A stretch of 64,000 nucleotides of DNA. It comes from Acanthococcus lagerstroemiae (lineage: Eukaryota; Arthropoda; Insecta; Hemiptera; Eriococcidae). The position numbers and the translations under genes were made by a program. The DNA is taken from the NCBI GenBank assembly GCA_031841125.1, contig CM063108.1, positions 72,140,344-72,204,343 of the forward strand, in the 5' to 3' direction. The first letter of the stretch is position 1. Each line of letters begins with the position of its first letter. The notes under the pieces were generated by a model that saw nothing but the letters and a program-made list of their open reading frames with translations, ran no database searches and had not been told where the DNA came from. This document shows positions 35,059 to 46,107 of the stretch, one piece after another.

Positions 35059-35606
35059 GGACGCTATTCAGCATAAGGGAACCAACCAGCAAAATCTGTT
35101 TTTTGAGAACACATGGACGCTGTTTAACAAAAGGGAACTAACCCACAAAATCCGCTTTTTGAGAACATATGTGATTTTAAGTTCAAGATGAGCCATTAAA
35201 AGTCTGGTGCTGTCCAGTGTACAGTTAAGAAACATAATTTTTTCACGGCGCTGATAACGTTTTCTCGAACTCGTCTTTCCCCTCCAAGTCCAAAATACCA
35301 ATATTTGAGGAGTTATCTGTCAAAAGCCTTTTGACTGATAACTCCTCATTTTGATGTGTATTACGGGTAGCCACTAGCCAGTTATGTTTCTTAACTGGAC
35401 CAGACTTTAGTAAGACTAGAAGTTTCTATAGTTATATGGCATTGCGTTTACTGATAAGTTTTTTTCAACGTGAGTACACATTTTTGAATCAGGGGCCCAA
35501 TTTTGAAAAATTCTACGTTTTACGCTCTTTCCAACGATACTAATCTAATAATAACTCATCTTGTTTTCAAAATACAAATGTTGGTTGGTTTCTTTACGCT
35601 GAATAG
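35059..35606. mobile_element. Second copy of the 18438 MITE, interrupted by another element
   Basis: The left end (GGACGCTATTCAGCATAAGG) and right end (TTTACGCTGAATAG) match the MITE at 18438-18686, as do internal phrases (TTCAACGTGAGTACACATTT, ATTCTACGTTTTACGCTC). A second left-end-like segment starts at about 35114 (GGACGCTGTTTAACAAAAGG). The body is split by the nested element at about 35197-35410. Confidence 0.85.
35197..35410. mobile_element. Nested MITE-like element with its own inverted repeats
   Basis: CAGTTAAGAAACATAA (35222-35237) is mirrored perfectly by TTATGTTTCTTAACTG (35382-35397). Outside these, AAGTCTGGT and ACCAGACTT also mirror one another, the left side carrying about 13 extra nt. 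A central palindrome (GAGTTATC...GATAACTC) makes it fold on itself. Confidence 0.8.
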
Positions 35607-35832
35607 GAATCCGACTCCCCAGTGATCCAATAAACGGATGGTCCACACCGATGTACCAAAAAAGTTACCAAGGTAAATAAACACTTTTTTTGAAATTTCG
35701 AGATAAGATTAGGGAAAGAGTTGCTATTTCCTATTGCACATTTCGAGATACATTTTCCAATATCGTCTGAAATTCGGCCAGTTTGAAAATCTGAACTAAT
35801 TTTTGTCAATTCAATCACCGTGAATTTCCGTT

Positions 35833-38221
35833 ATGGTAACCGTCATGAATGGCAAAACAGCTGAAACGATACCAGAATGCAAGGATAATGAGCCGCGAGA
35901 AAACATCGAAAATCTGGTGTTCAAGTATATTTCGGAGAATAATTTCGACGCAGTGAAAAACTTGTTCGTTCAGTATAAACTAAAACCCAATTTGTACGAT
36001 AAGGATGGCATGACACCATTACAGCATGCCTGCTTCAAAGGCAATAAGCAAATCGCCGAATTTCTGATCGAACAGGTAATGGTGTTAGTTGAAGCTTTTG
36101 AATTAGAAATCACTGCAGTTTTTAGCCAAAACTGGTTGATTATGTATTTTTCCCAGGGCGCAGATGTGAATAGTACTCGCCACGAGCATAAATACACTGC
36201 TTTACACTTCGCCGCCTTATCGGGTTGTTCGGATATTTGTTTGTCATTGATGAGTGCCGGCGCCCAGAGCCATGTAACAAATACCGTTGGGAAAACCGCA
36301 TCTCAAATGGCCGCTTTCGTTGGTATGCCAGCTGAATTTCTGTGTGGACGCTGTTGAATAAACATGTTCAGTCGAAAATACTGAACAGATTGACACTGCG
36401 GAACTGAAATTGACGGTATTCTGCTTCCTGTACTTTGTCATTCGAAAGTGCCTTTACGCCGATCTTTTGTTACAGGCAATCATACTTGTGTTACAATTAT
36501 AAATAATTACGTACCGAAATCGGATGTTGAATACTATACCATTCCTCGAGGGGTAGAAACGAAACCAAAGTTACTTCCAATACTAAGTGTTCCTTTGTAT
36601 TCGTACATCATGCAGGTAACGCGACTGATTCCTGATCGCGCATCTGCACTTGAGTCGTACAATCGTTCTTCAGAATATACGATGATTTCTTTGTATTTCA
36701 GGTTAATATACATCCAGTCAGACTGGCGATGAAAATGCCCATGATATTAATAGAAGAGTATTCGCAAGTTAAAAAAGTATTAGAACTCATGAGCGAACGC
36801 GAAATGAAAAAAGGAGCGGAATCAAATGAAGTTCTATCGTTCAAGTTTCATTATCTAGGTTTCATTCTATCAGAAATACACAAATGCGGGTAGATTTCAT
36901 GTTTAGTTTCATCATTTGATAACGATTTTTTGTCATAGGTGCTTCTTTGATGAAAATTTTGACTGTTACAGGGTATCCAAAAAAGAAACAGATCCAACAG
37001 AAACTTTCGCGAAGAAAATTTTGAAAGGTCCTCGTGGAGAGGAGTATTTAGACATGATATTAAGGGACTGTGTCAGGGAATTTCCATACAGGGAAGGATT
37101 ATTGTTTCAACAGGTAGGAAATATAGTTGATGTAATACCAGAGGATTTTATAGCTGCTTTCACACTTCATACCGCGCATTTACTTTGTTCGACAATGAAT
37201 CCACTAGCCTGCCTATCTGGCTGTGTCCGTCTCTGTCGGTCAGCTTTTCGATCTGTTCTATGTCTGGCACAGAAACCGACATATTTTTTGTAGGATATAG
37301 TTAGCAAGATGCGATCTTCGCTCTCAAATCAGTCTTATTCCTGGAAGAGTGGAAGAAAATTGTGGTAGCTTCTTCACTTATCAGCCCATCTTTTGCCATT
37401 TTTATGTTCAATTTACCTACTTGATTGTTTATGTGTCACACTCGCCGTTATCCCTTGTCTGTCTTGATGTGAGATTTTCTCAGCATTTTTCAAATTTTGT
37501 AGAGCAATACTGTGGGTGTATTCGGCAGTATGCGAAAAGGTAGAGACCAGAATTTTAGAACAGGGACAATAATGCACCGAATTATCGTAGGAGACGAATA
37601 TATTTATAGGCCGATGATTCTCTCGAATTTCTACTCCTTAACACTATGTAGGTTGTTTTCAAAGAATTGCTGAAAAAGTGCCTTAGTCGTGCACTCAATC
37701 CTGGATGTAGGCAGTTTCAGATAGTCGTGCAGAAGTTCGAAAAAGTATTCTGATGTCATAAAGAATTATCGGGTTTTCCGCTAATTGCTGCCTTAAAACA
37801 TCCACTCTCGAAGTAAACTTATTATCCTCACTACGATTACGTAAAAACGACCTCTACTGAACTTATCCGAAATCTTCTCGTTTAGATGGTGAAAAGTTTA
37901 GCCCGCAAAGAAGATTCACCACCGGCACTGAATGTCATTATCTGCGCCATTAACAGTCAATCTAACTTCAGCGATGAAAGTACTCCCTGCGTTACGTGTT
38001 CCGAGCCAAAAGCGATTAAAAAGTGTTCAAAGTGCAAAGCCGTTCAATACTGTGACCGTGAATGTCAGCGGTTGCATTGGTTCGTGCATAAGAAGGAATG
38101 CGCTCGATCGTCCACGTCCACTGTTTGCAAAGAGAAGAACTCGGAAAGTACACCGGAACGCAATACCGAGGAACTTTCCAGTGATGTGGAAAATCTTGGA
38201 ATCGCTGCGACTAACTCGTGA
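35833..38221 (+). CDS. ANKMY2: Ankyrin repeat and MYND domain protein 2, complete, 6 exons
   Basis: Exons with matching phases: 35833-36075, 36157-36322, 36476-36615, 36702-36889, 36972-37113, 37886-38221; 404 residues plus TGA (human protein about 441). Ankyrin repeats read DGMTPLQHACFKGNKQIAEF (about residues 58-77) then GADVN, and YTALHFAALSGCSDICLSLM. The last exon carries a MYND zinc finger (about residues 328-365) with all eight ligands in the pattern CxxC-x8-CxxC-x5-Cx3C-x7-Hx3C, followed by a Ser/Glu-rich tail. I took the first ATG as start; a second lies four codons on. In vertebrates ANKMY2 is linked to ciliary trafficking of adenylate cyclases and Hedgehog signalling; the insect role is inference. 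Its 3' end faces the WDSUB1-like gene, 675 bp away. Confidence 0.93.
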
Positions 38222-38896
38222 GTGTTGCGAGATGTTTTGACCAGACTCTGTTCGTGAATCCCTGATCTGGAATCATCGAGTGCGATGCGTAGCCCTACAT
38301 TCTTTCTTCAGCTTTAGTTTTGTGTGCGAATCCATTTGTGTGTGTACAGCGACGATTGTCGTTGTGTCTGATTTTTTTACATTTCTTATTATAATTTTAC
38401 TTTTACTTGTAAAGAATTTTAGTTTGTTAAGTTGCAATAAGCGACTAGTCCAAAGCTCTAGCAGCTTTTAGTTACTTAATCGAAACTTCGAAGTAGATTT
38501 TTTAGTGCAGTATTAATAATTGAAGATTTTTTGCAATTTAAGTTCTTTGTAACCATTTTAGAAAATTTTTGACTGGTATGTTATTTTTCTATGAATGAAA
38601 TCGAGAAAAATGCAAAAATCGTACCAACTTTAGCGTCTTATTTAATCCTCGCATGAAATGAAAAGACTAGTTTTCCTACATTTTGTATAATTTTTGTAAA
38701 AAAATAGGTAATTGATAGGCTATAAGTGGTATTTAACACAGAATAGTTGGTGAGTAACCACTAGAGTGATGAGCAAACGCGTGTAGGATCTAAAACTAAA
38801 ATGAAATTGATATAGCTGAACTTTCTGAATTTTTTTTTTTTTTTCTAAAATCATTCATTCATCACTTGTGCACTAGACTGATACATCTATTATTTC
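38222..38896. other. Convergent 3' region between ANKMY2 and the WDSUB1-like gene
   Basis: AT-rich, with a T-run near 38830-38845. It must hold both 3' UTRs, so the two transcripts may overlap. No open frame of interest. Confidence 0.6.
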
Positions 38897-41800
38897 TTAA
38901 GAAAGAATATTCGTCGGTTCAGCGGATTCGATGGTGGTTGAAGCTATCTTCAAGTCTTTTACGAATTGCGTGATTTTGTTCTGCAGTTCAGCATTAGGAG
39001 TCAGCTTGGTGATGTTTATTGGCTCGTTAGTCATTGGGCTGGTCACTTTGCCGGACGAGAACCATGAATCAATGGCAGATCGCTCGTACGTGTAACCATC
39101 TACAAAAAAGATACAGTAATTTGCTTCTATTGTCGATGAAATAATTATTTTAGACGTGCAATATAGAAGTACGACGTTTTGTGGAGGTCATTCGATGAGG
39201 AAAAAGTCAAGCAGAATTTATTTGTGACTTAGTAAGATGACGAGATGAACTATCAACACAGTTCACGCGTCTCAATGGCCTTGTTATTCCAGTAAAACTT
39301 CGATTTTGTTGGACGAGATATTCTGCCGAAAATGAGTTGAAATACTTACAATTCTTTAAAAAGGGGTTGCAATCTAATTGGAAAATTAACATGCCTAGGT
39401 AGCGCTAGTGTAACACACTAACACAAACTAAGTAACGCTCAACACATTGGAAACGCCTTGGGGATTATTTCAGCTTCCCTATTCTCCTACATCAAAAATC
39501 GCGATTTACAATTTCACGTAATTTCGTTTAAAAAATCCCATGGAGGTAATTCTTTTTTATCCTGGTAGCTTAAAGCTATTGCTGAAATTATTTCAACCAA
39601 CTTCCTTTCAAAAACTTTTTTATAACACGCCAAAGGCATTCAAAGATCACTCATTTAGCACGTTTTTTATATGAACTAGTAAAATTATCCCCCAGTTGTA
39701 GCAGCAGGGCTACCGACACAGGTACTTTTGGTTAACTACCCAATATCAACGTGCATACTTCTTCATTCGCATTCTGATAATCTGCTAAACAATAAAGCAA
39801 AGGAACAAACCTGCACACACCACTGGTTGCACCATCAGTTGCTGTGTTATAGGACAAATGAATTCGTGCGGCACATTTATGGAGTTGAAGTCACACGCGT
39901 TGAATTGACACAGAAAATCAGAAACTGTGAACGAAAAGAAAACGCCGCATTAAAGCGTGCCTGGGTAAAAGAAGGTCCAGGTATCGGTTCTTAGGGCAGG
40001 GTCGTAACTGCGAGGGAGGCGAATAGGATCACCACCTTTCTCAAAACAATTGGAATTCCATTGTCACCCCATCCAAATTTGCCTCTCCTGATATGAGGCT
40101 GATTATATACTGAGAAAACCTGATTTCTCATTTTTAATTTCCTATACCAGTAAGACCAGTAAATGAACTTTATATACTGAGGAATTTAGGATTTCAGTAA
40201 ATGACCTATTATTAAACCACCAGAATGCATGATTTTTTTCCAGTTTATTTAAATGTACTAAATGGTTTTCTTTTATTTCTCATAAGTTAATCCGTTAATT
40301 GATAACAATGTACGTGTAAACTTGGTACAATATAGGCAACTCCCTGTAGTTCTAGGCGCTAGAAATCGTATCATCAAGAACCTTTTAGATCTAGCTCAAA
40401 ATCTCTCATCGCTAAGATACTGCAAATGAGAGTGATTTTCAATTGGTACAGAGACTATACTACCTTCGTTATGTATATGTTCGATTACTCCATTAGCAGC
40501 CTGAAATAAAAATGAAAGTTTAATAAAAAGGAACTTCGAATTTTGAACGTTCGCATATGCACTAACTTAACAAAAAACGCAGGACAACAACAAAACGCAA
40601 AGCGGCTTACTAAATGTTTTGTCAACCTGTTCGTAGCCAGTTCTTCGAATTCATCCACATTCCTGCGAAGATCCCAAATGATGATAGATTTATCCAAAGT
40701 ACCTGAAACGAACATCGGTACGCATGAACTTTACTTCCTCTCTCCGTGAATATCAAATTCACCGGGATTTATCTAATCTTTACCAGTGGCTAGGAGTGAA
40801 TTGTCGAACGAAAATGCGCAGCTTGTCAGCATGGATTCCTTCGAATCGAGCACGTGCAAACATTCACCCGAACTCTGCGAATAAGAAAATATCGAGTCAC
40901 GAGTTTCACAAAAAGTATTATACAAATAGTCAATCAAAAATTCCGATTTACCGAATTCCATATTCTGGCTGTCTTATCAGTAGCCGTCGACGCGACTATA
41001 CTAGATGAATTCGGTGGAAACCTAACGCACGTAACATCGCCACCGTGCCCAACCAGTGAAAAATTCAAGTTAATTTTAGCTGTAAGCTCATTTATGACAT
41101 GTACAAGCCATAGTTTGACTAAGGAATCATTTCCGCACGTAGCTAACATGTATTTTTCTCCCTTACCTAGAATACGTAAAAGGTGTTCATTAATGCGCGT
41201 GAAATTAAGTAAAGATGATAGGTATCAACGAAACGTCACGTACTGGACGACATGTGATCGGTCAGACCAAAGTCCATGCTAGTTATGCCCAGGTCGTGAA
41301 CATTTTCCTCGCACATGATGCAAATGGTCATGCACGGCGAAACGCACCACAGACGAATGCTGCCGCCTAGACAGCCAGATGCCAAGTACCTGGAATCTCT
41401 CGTGAATGACAAACAGGATACTGCGTCCATGTGACCAGTCATATTGCTGTAACAAGGCAATACTCGTATTGTACACACGCGGAGACTACAGCAGATATGC
41501 ATACACTACACACATACTTAGGGTACCTTACTCACACTATTAGCTGTAAGTCGTGTAGGCTCCAAACGCAAACCATTTCGTGATCTCCGGCAGTGGCCAA
41601 TAATTGGGAGTTCGGCGAGAATTTACAACATTTTATTCCTCCCTCGACGCTATGGACGGTTCCAATTTGTTTGTATTCCTATAAAGACGTACGTACGTAT
41701 CACTCGTAAGGACTATTTTGATAACTGACAAAATATTTCTTCAAACAACGTTTATCGTGTGAAACAAGTTTGTAGCAAAAAAATAAATAAATAAAATAAT

Positions 41801-44800
41801 GCAAGGTAGATTTATATTCTGTTCTTTGGAGTTAACCATAAGTTATACACTTAGAATCGATACAAGTAATGCAAGAAGAGGAGTCCACGAACGGGCAATA
41901 AAAAAGAGAATTACTACAACGATATTCAATGCAGGGTCGTATCTAGATCATTGGAAAAGCAGAGGTTTGAAGTTGACAAGGAGTTAAAAACACTATTGCC
42001 GAACAAAACGAGTGAAAAATTCTGAATTTCTAAAACATGTAAACGCAAAAAATCATTTTTTTTCACGTAAGAGAGAAATTCTAATACTCCCCTCTCTCCC
42101 TATCCGTTCAGCCTAGTCAATACTAATGTTTTTCAACAACTACATAATTAAAATTTTTCAAGGAGTTCATTCAGCAACACATCGTTCTAATGTTTGAGAC
42201 CTGCTATATGCTTTAATTTCGCGATACTTGGTGTATAAATTACCGATAAATTCCACACAACGGCGGTTCCATCGACCGAACACGATACAAGATACATGCC
42301 GCACACACTAAAATCCACCTGATTGACGGTGTACTGATGACCTTCCAAAGGCGATACTGATACCTCAACAAATCTGTTGCCATTGCGATGCCACAGTCTT
42401 ACCAACTTATCCCTAAAGTAAAACACAAGAGGAGAAATTGAGGTCAAATGTGAGATAACATTTGAGAATATTCAACAAACACGAAAGTTACAACCCAGAA
42501 CAATAAAATAAACTTACGTTCCTCCGGCAGCAAGTAAATCATCCTTCGAAAAAGTGCAAGAATTGATAGCGTTTCCTAGATTTTCGATTTTTTGCATAAT
42601 GGTCGAAACATTCTTCACTTTGAACGGACTGGCAGGTTGAGAGCTTGATGATGGCACCTGAATATGAGTTTGAGACATATGAAAATTTGTATGGAAAAAT
42701 TAAAAAATACCTCGGCAGGTTTGGGTTTGAGAGGGAAGGGAGGACGGGGTAATATGTCCATCGTCAAATTTCAAGTGCATCGATGTCCAAACTAATTTTC
42801 CATACGTATGTAAGATAATTAACCCAAAAATTAACAATTTTGAAGAAACCGTCGGAAGCATTCATCCAACAATATTCATCGAAGTATACAGAAAAATCGT
42901 ATATCTTTTATTTTTTGCGAGGCACCGTCAAATCAACCACCACCATTCTTAAAACTAGAAAAGGTTTCGCCCTTCGCAGCCCAACCACTTTCGTCCATGA
43001 GACACTATGGAGACAAGAAAAGGAAAGAAAAGAAAACATGGACACTGAAAATAGCTCACAGAAAGGGGTACATCGTCTAGATTTCAAAGCGATTTGAACG
43101 CATGAACCACGCGTCACCTAAGACTCATTACGTCTCCTAAGTTCCATTAAGGCTATTTAAGACGCATTCAAACTAGCGAAGACTCCCGTTAACTCTGATT
43201 AAAGCTCACTGCGATACATACAGACTCAACTAAGACTCATGAATCTTCGATCAGGACCCATTAAGATATTTAAAGACCTTCTTAAAACTCATCAGAACGC
43301 ATTCACAATCATTAGGACTCGTTACGACTCACTCAAAACCCCTTAATTCGTTGAAACTTTGTTCACAGTCATCAGGATTCAGTAGCACTTTGTTAAGACT
43401 GGTCAAGATCTATACCAGTTCATATCGCTTGAGAATGTCTATTTGTATTCGAGTCAGAACTTGGTAACCTGGAAAGATCTTGGCTCTCGACTCACTTTTT
43501 TCAGGAGATTTGAATAAGCTAGGTCATCACTTATTACATACTTTCAAACACTTCTATTCAGTCTCTGAGTCACTTCGTTTTCGACGAAGTACAGAATCAC
43601 AGAAACATCAATTTTTGGTTTTTAGATTTCAGCTCGGAGGCTCATTTTTCTTCCAGAGAACGAGGAACTGCGTTCTCAGTTTAAATAGGCGGAAGATAGC
43701 CAACAATAAAACACGAACATAAACTTACTTTTCCTAAATATGAACTAGGCGTTCGCTCTCCCGTTAAGTCCCATATAATTACTGATCTATCATTAGATCC
43801 TGAAAATGAGGTAAATACGTACATCTACAGATTAGATAGGTACTTTGTACACGATTAGTTTTAATGTACACGAGTGCCGTCAAACATCCCGAGGAGAAGA
43901 CAATTCCACGGATGAAACATCATGATTTTTTAAAATATCGACGGAAGGGAGGAGGGCGGAAGTGAAGCAAATGCCAATTTGTGTATCCCTCATATCACTG
44001 AGAAAACCCTACCAAGTTTCGTGATAAGAACATGACTAAGAAAAGAAATAATAAAATTATCATGTTCATAAAGTCAGTGCCCTTGACGCTTATCTCGTTT
44101 TATGGTCCCATCAGAGATAAAATACGTATGAGCTAGTTCTGCAGTAAGAAAAATCATTACCAGTAGCCAATAACGTTCCATCGGGTGAAAATGAACACGT
44201 TGTAACATATCGTTTGTGACCTTTGAGTACCGTCAAGCACTGATAATTATACTCGTCAATCTGCCAACAGACAACAATTTGCTTTCAACATTTTTGGAAA
44301 AGCAACCATGATGGGTAGCCGTTGAAAAATCCATTGGTACGTACAGCCCATAGGCGAATCGTTTTATCCAGTGACGTTGACGCTACCATATTGCCAAGAA
44401 AATTAAATTTAACATCGGTAACTGCGGATCCATGACCCACGATAGTGAATAATAACTCGGAAATACAATAGCGAAGGTCTTCTTCTCGTTTTCGACAAAT
44501 CAGCTTCCACAATTTTAGCAAATTATCATTACCACCGGTTATCACACGGTATTCTTTTCCTCGATCTAAAAATAAAGACGTGGATTAATGTTCGGAAAAT
44601 ATCGATATTCGAGTCAGAAATATACGAATTAAAATTAGTTCACCAGTAACATCTGTAATGGGAGAAAAATCTGCTTGATTAATGCCTAGGTCGTGACAAT
44701 CAGGTATAGTGTGGTCTGGTAACAGTTCGGAGGTAACTTCAGAATCACAGAATGAGGAAACATGCCACACTTTAACGAAACCTGTTGTGTCACCAGAGAG

Positions 44801-46107
44801 GAATATTTTAGAATCGCAGGAAACGCACGCCACTGAAATAGTTTCATCGTGTAACTGCATCGACCTGAATACAAAATATAAAAGGAGGAATTGTACTTGT
44901 AACTCGATTCTGATTCGGCTGATATAATAAAAATTAGTATTTGGAATGCGGAACTCCGAGTTCAATACTCATAAGTTCAGTTCATTTCATCGAACAATCA
45001 CATGTTATTAAAGTCAACGGCTGACGTTCCAATAATTACACAATTAATATGTATGTTCTGGGACGGGTCGCTTTATTTCAGTCATCATCGGCTGTTGCAC
45101 CGACCCCCCATGTCATCATCACATGATCATCACAGCTCAATGTACTTCCTTTGGTAAGACAATAGTACCACAATAAGTTTATCATCTGCTATCAATAAAC
45201 GGATGTACTCGTCCACGGCCTACTATAACCGTTGTAGTTAGCCATGACGCATCTCTTTATATGTTTAGCAGATCTGAACTGAACTAATGAGGACTGACAG
45301 TTGACGATTCACTTTCTGTACTAGTTAATTCTGTTCTTACAATAATTATCAAGTTGCATTTCAGTAGAAAGATTCCACTGGTACTGATCACTTACACCGC
45401 AAGTTGACCCTCAGTTAACTCAAATAAACTGATTAAGAAAGAAAAAAAAAAAATTTAAAAAAAAAATGAGAATTCTCACTTTTTTAGTGTTTTTCTTGTT
45501 AAATCCCAAACACAGAGAGTTCCATCACCGCCAGCTGATAACAAATGCTTGTTCTCATGAATGTAACAGAAAGTACGAACACTGGCCAAATTGACGTGCA
45601 TTAAAATATGCAATAATTCGCCATCCTGAAACCAACAAATCAGAGAGTTTCGGTAAGTATAATATGCAGATGCTAAGCATTCGTGAAACAAATAGAATCG
45701 TCGAAAATAAATATACGTACTTCGATATTGAATATCGAGATGCATCCGTCCCAGGATGAAGTAATCAGCTCCTGATCCTCCGGAATGAATTTAACTTTGC
45801 TAACTCCATACTTGTACTCGGTAATAGGGGAATAAGATACTTGCGTATAGCCTGCCCCAGGCTTCCATTCGCTTATAACTACTTTTTTGTCGCTATAAGG
45901 GTGAAGTGAAAATACAGTTAAAGGTGTAAGCTAAATACTAATGGATACTTTAACCAGAGAAATTTCCCAAGAAAAAATTACAGGATGTTATTACCTGGAT
46001 CCAGAGGCGAACCGAAAGGTGTTATCGAAATCACAAGTGGTAATATCGCTGGAATGTACATTTAAAGTTTGCAGAATCTGCGATTTTTCGACACATAATT
46101 TAGGCAT
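38897..46107 (-). CDS. WDSUB1-like protein with two tandem WD40 propellers and a U-box, complete, 17 exons
   Basis: Exons in gene order: 45995-46107, 45721-45892, 45480-45625, 44644-44864, 44345-44565, 44161-44260, 43729-43799, 42518-42657, 42244-42412, 41536-41678, 41244-41446, 40952-41166, 40784-40874, 40611-40702, 40464-40500, 39811-39924, 38897-39099. They sum to 2,451 nt, 816 residues plus TAA, every phase matching. Exons 1-7 encode one seven-bladed propeller (348 residues: LTSSWDG-type blades, CHDLGI, LDKTIRLW, DRSVIIWDL). Exons 8-14 encode a second (351 residues: TDKLVRLW, HDLGI, TDKTARIW, LDKSIIIWDL). Exons 16-17 form a U-box (about 730-800: HEFICPITQQLM, DGYTYERSAIDSWF, SPMTNEPINI). 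Human WDSUB1 (476 aa) has one propeller, SAM and U-box; I see no SAM here. Probable role: E3 ubiquitin ligase binding E2 through the U-box. The start follows the WDSUB1 pattern. Confidence 0.9.
43115..43480 (-). repeat. Degenerate AGTCTTAA minisatellite in the intron joining the two propellers
   Basis: TAAGACTCATTA, AAGACTC, TTAAGAC and AGGACTC variants recur every 10-20 bp on the + strand; read in the gene's sense they are GAGTCTTA, the same family as 7787-8775. It lies in intron 7, exactly between the duplicated halves of the WDSUB1-like gene. Confidence 0.7.

Noticed and set aside
40724..41282. Plus-strand genes in this interval
   Set aside because: These frames are the reverse of real minus-strand WD40 exons whose motifs and phases are clear.
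38897..46107. Two separate adjacent WDSUB1 genes
   Set aside because: Only one U-box exists, exon 8 has no proper N-terminal start, exon 7 joins exon 8 in phase, and the linker is open; one fused gene is simpler, though transcripts must confirm.
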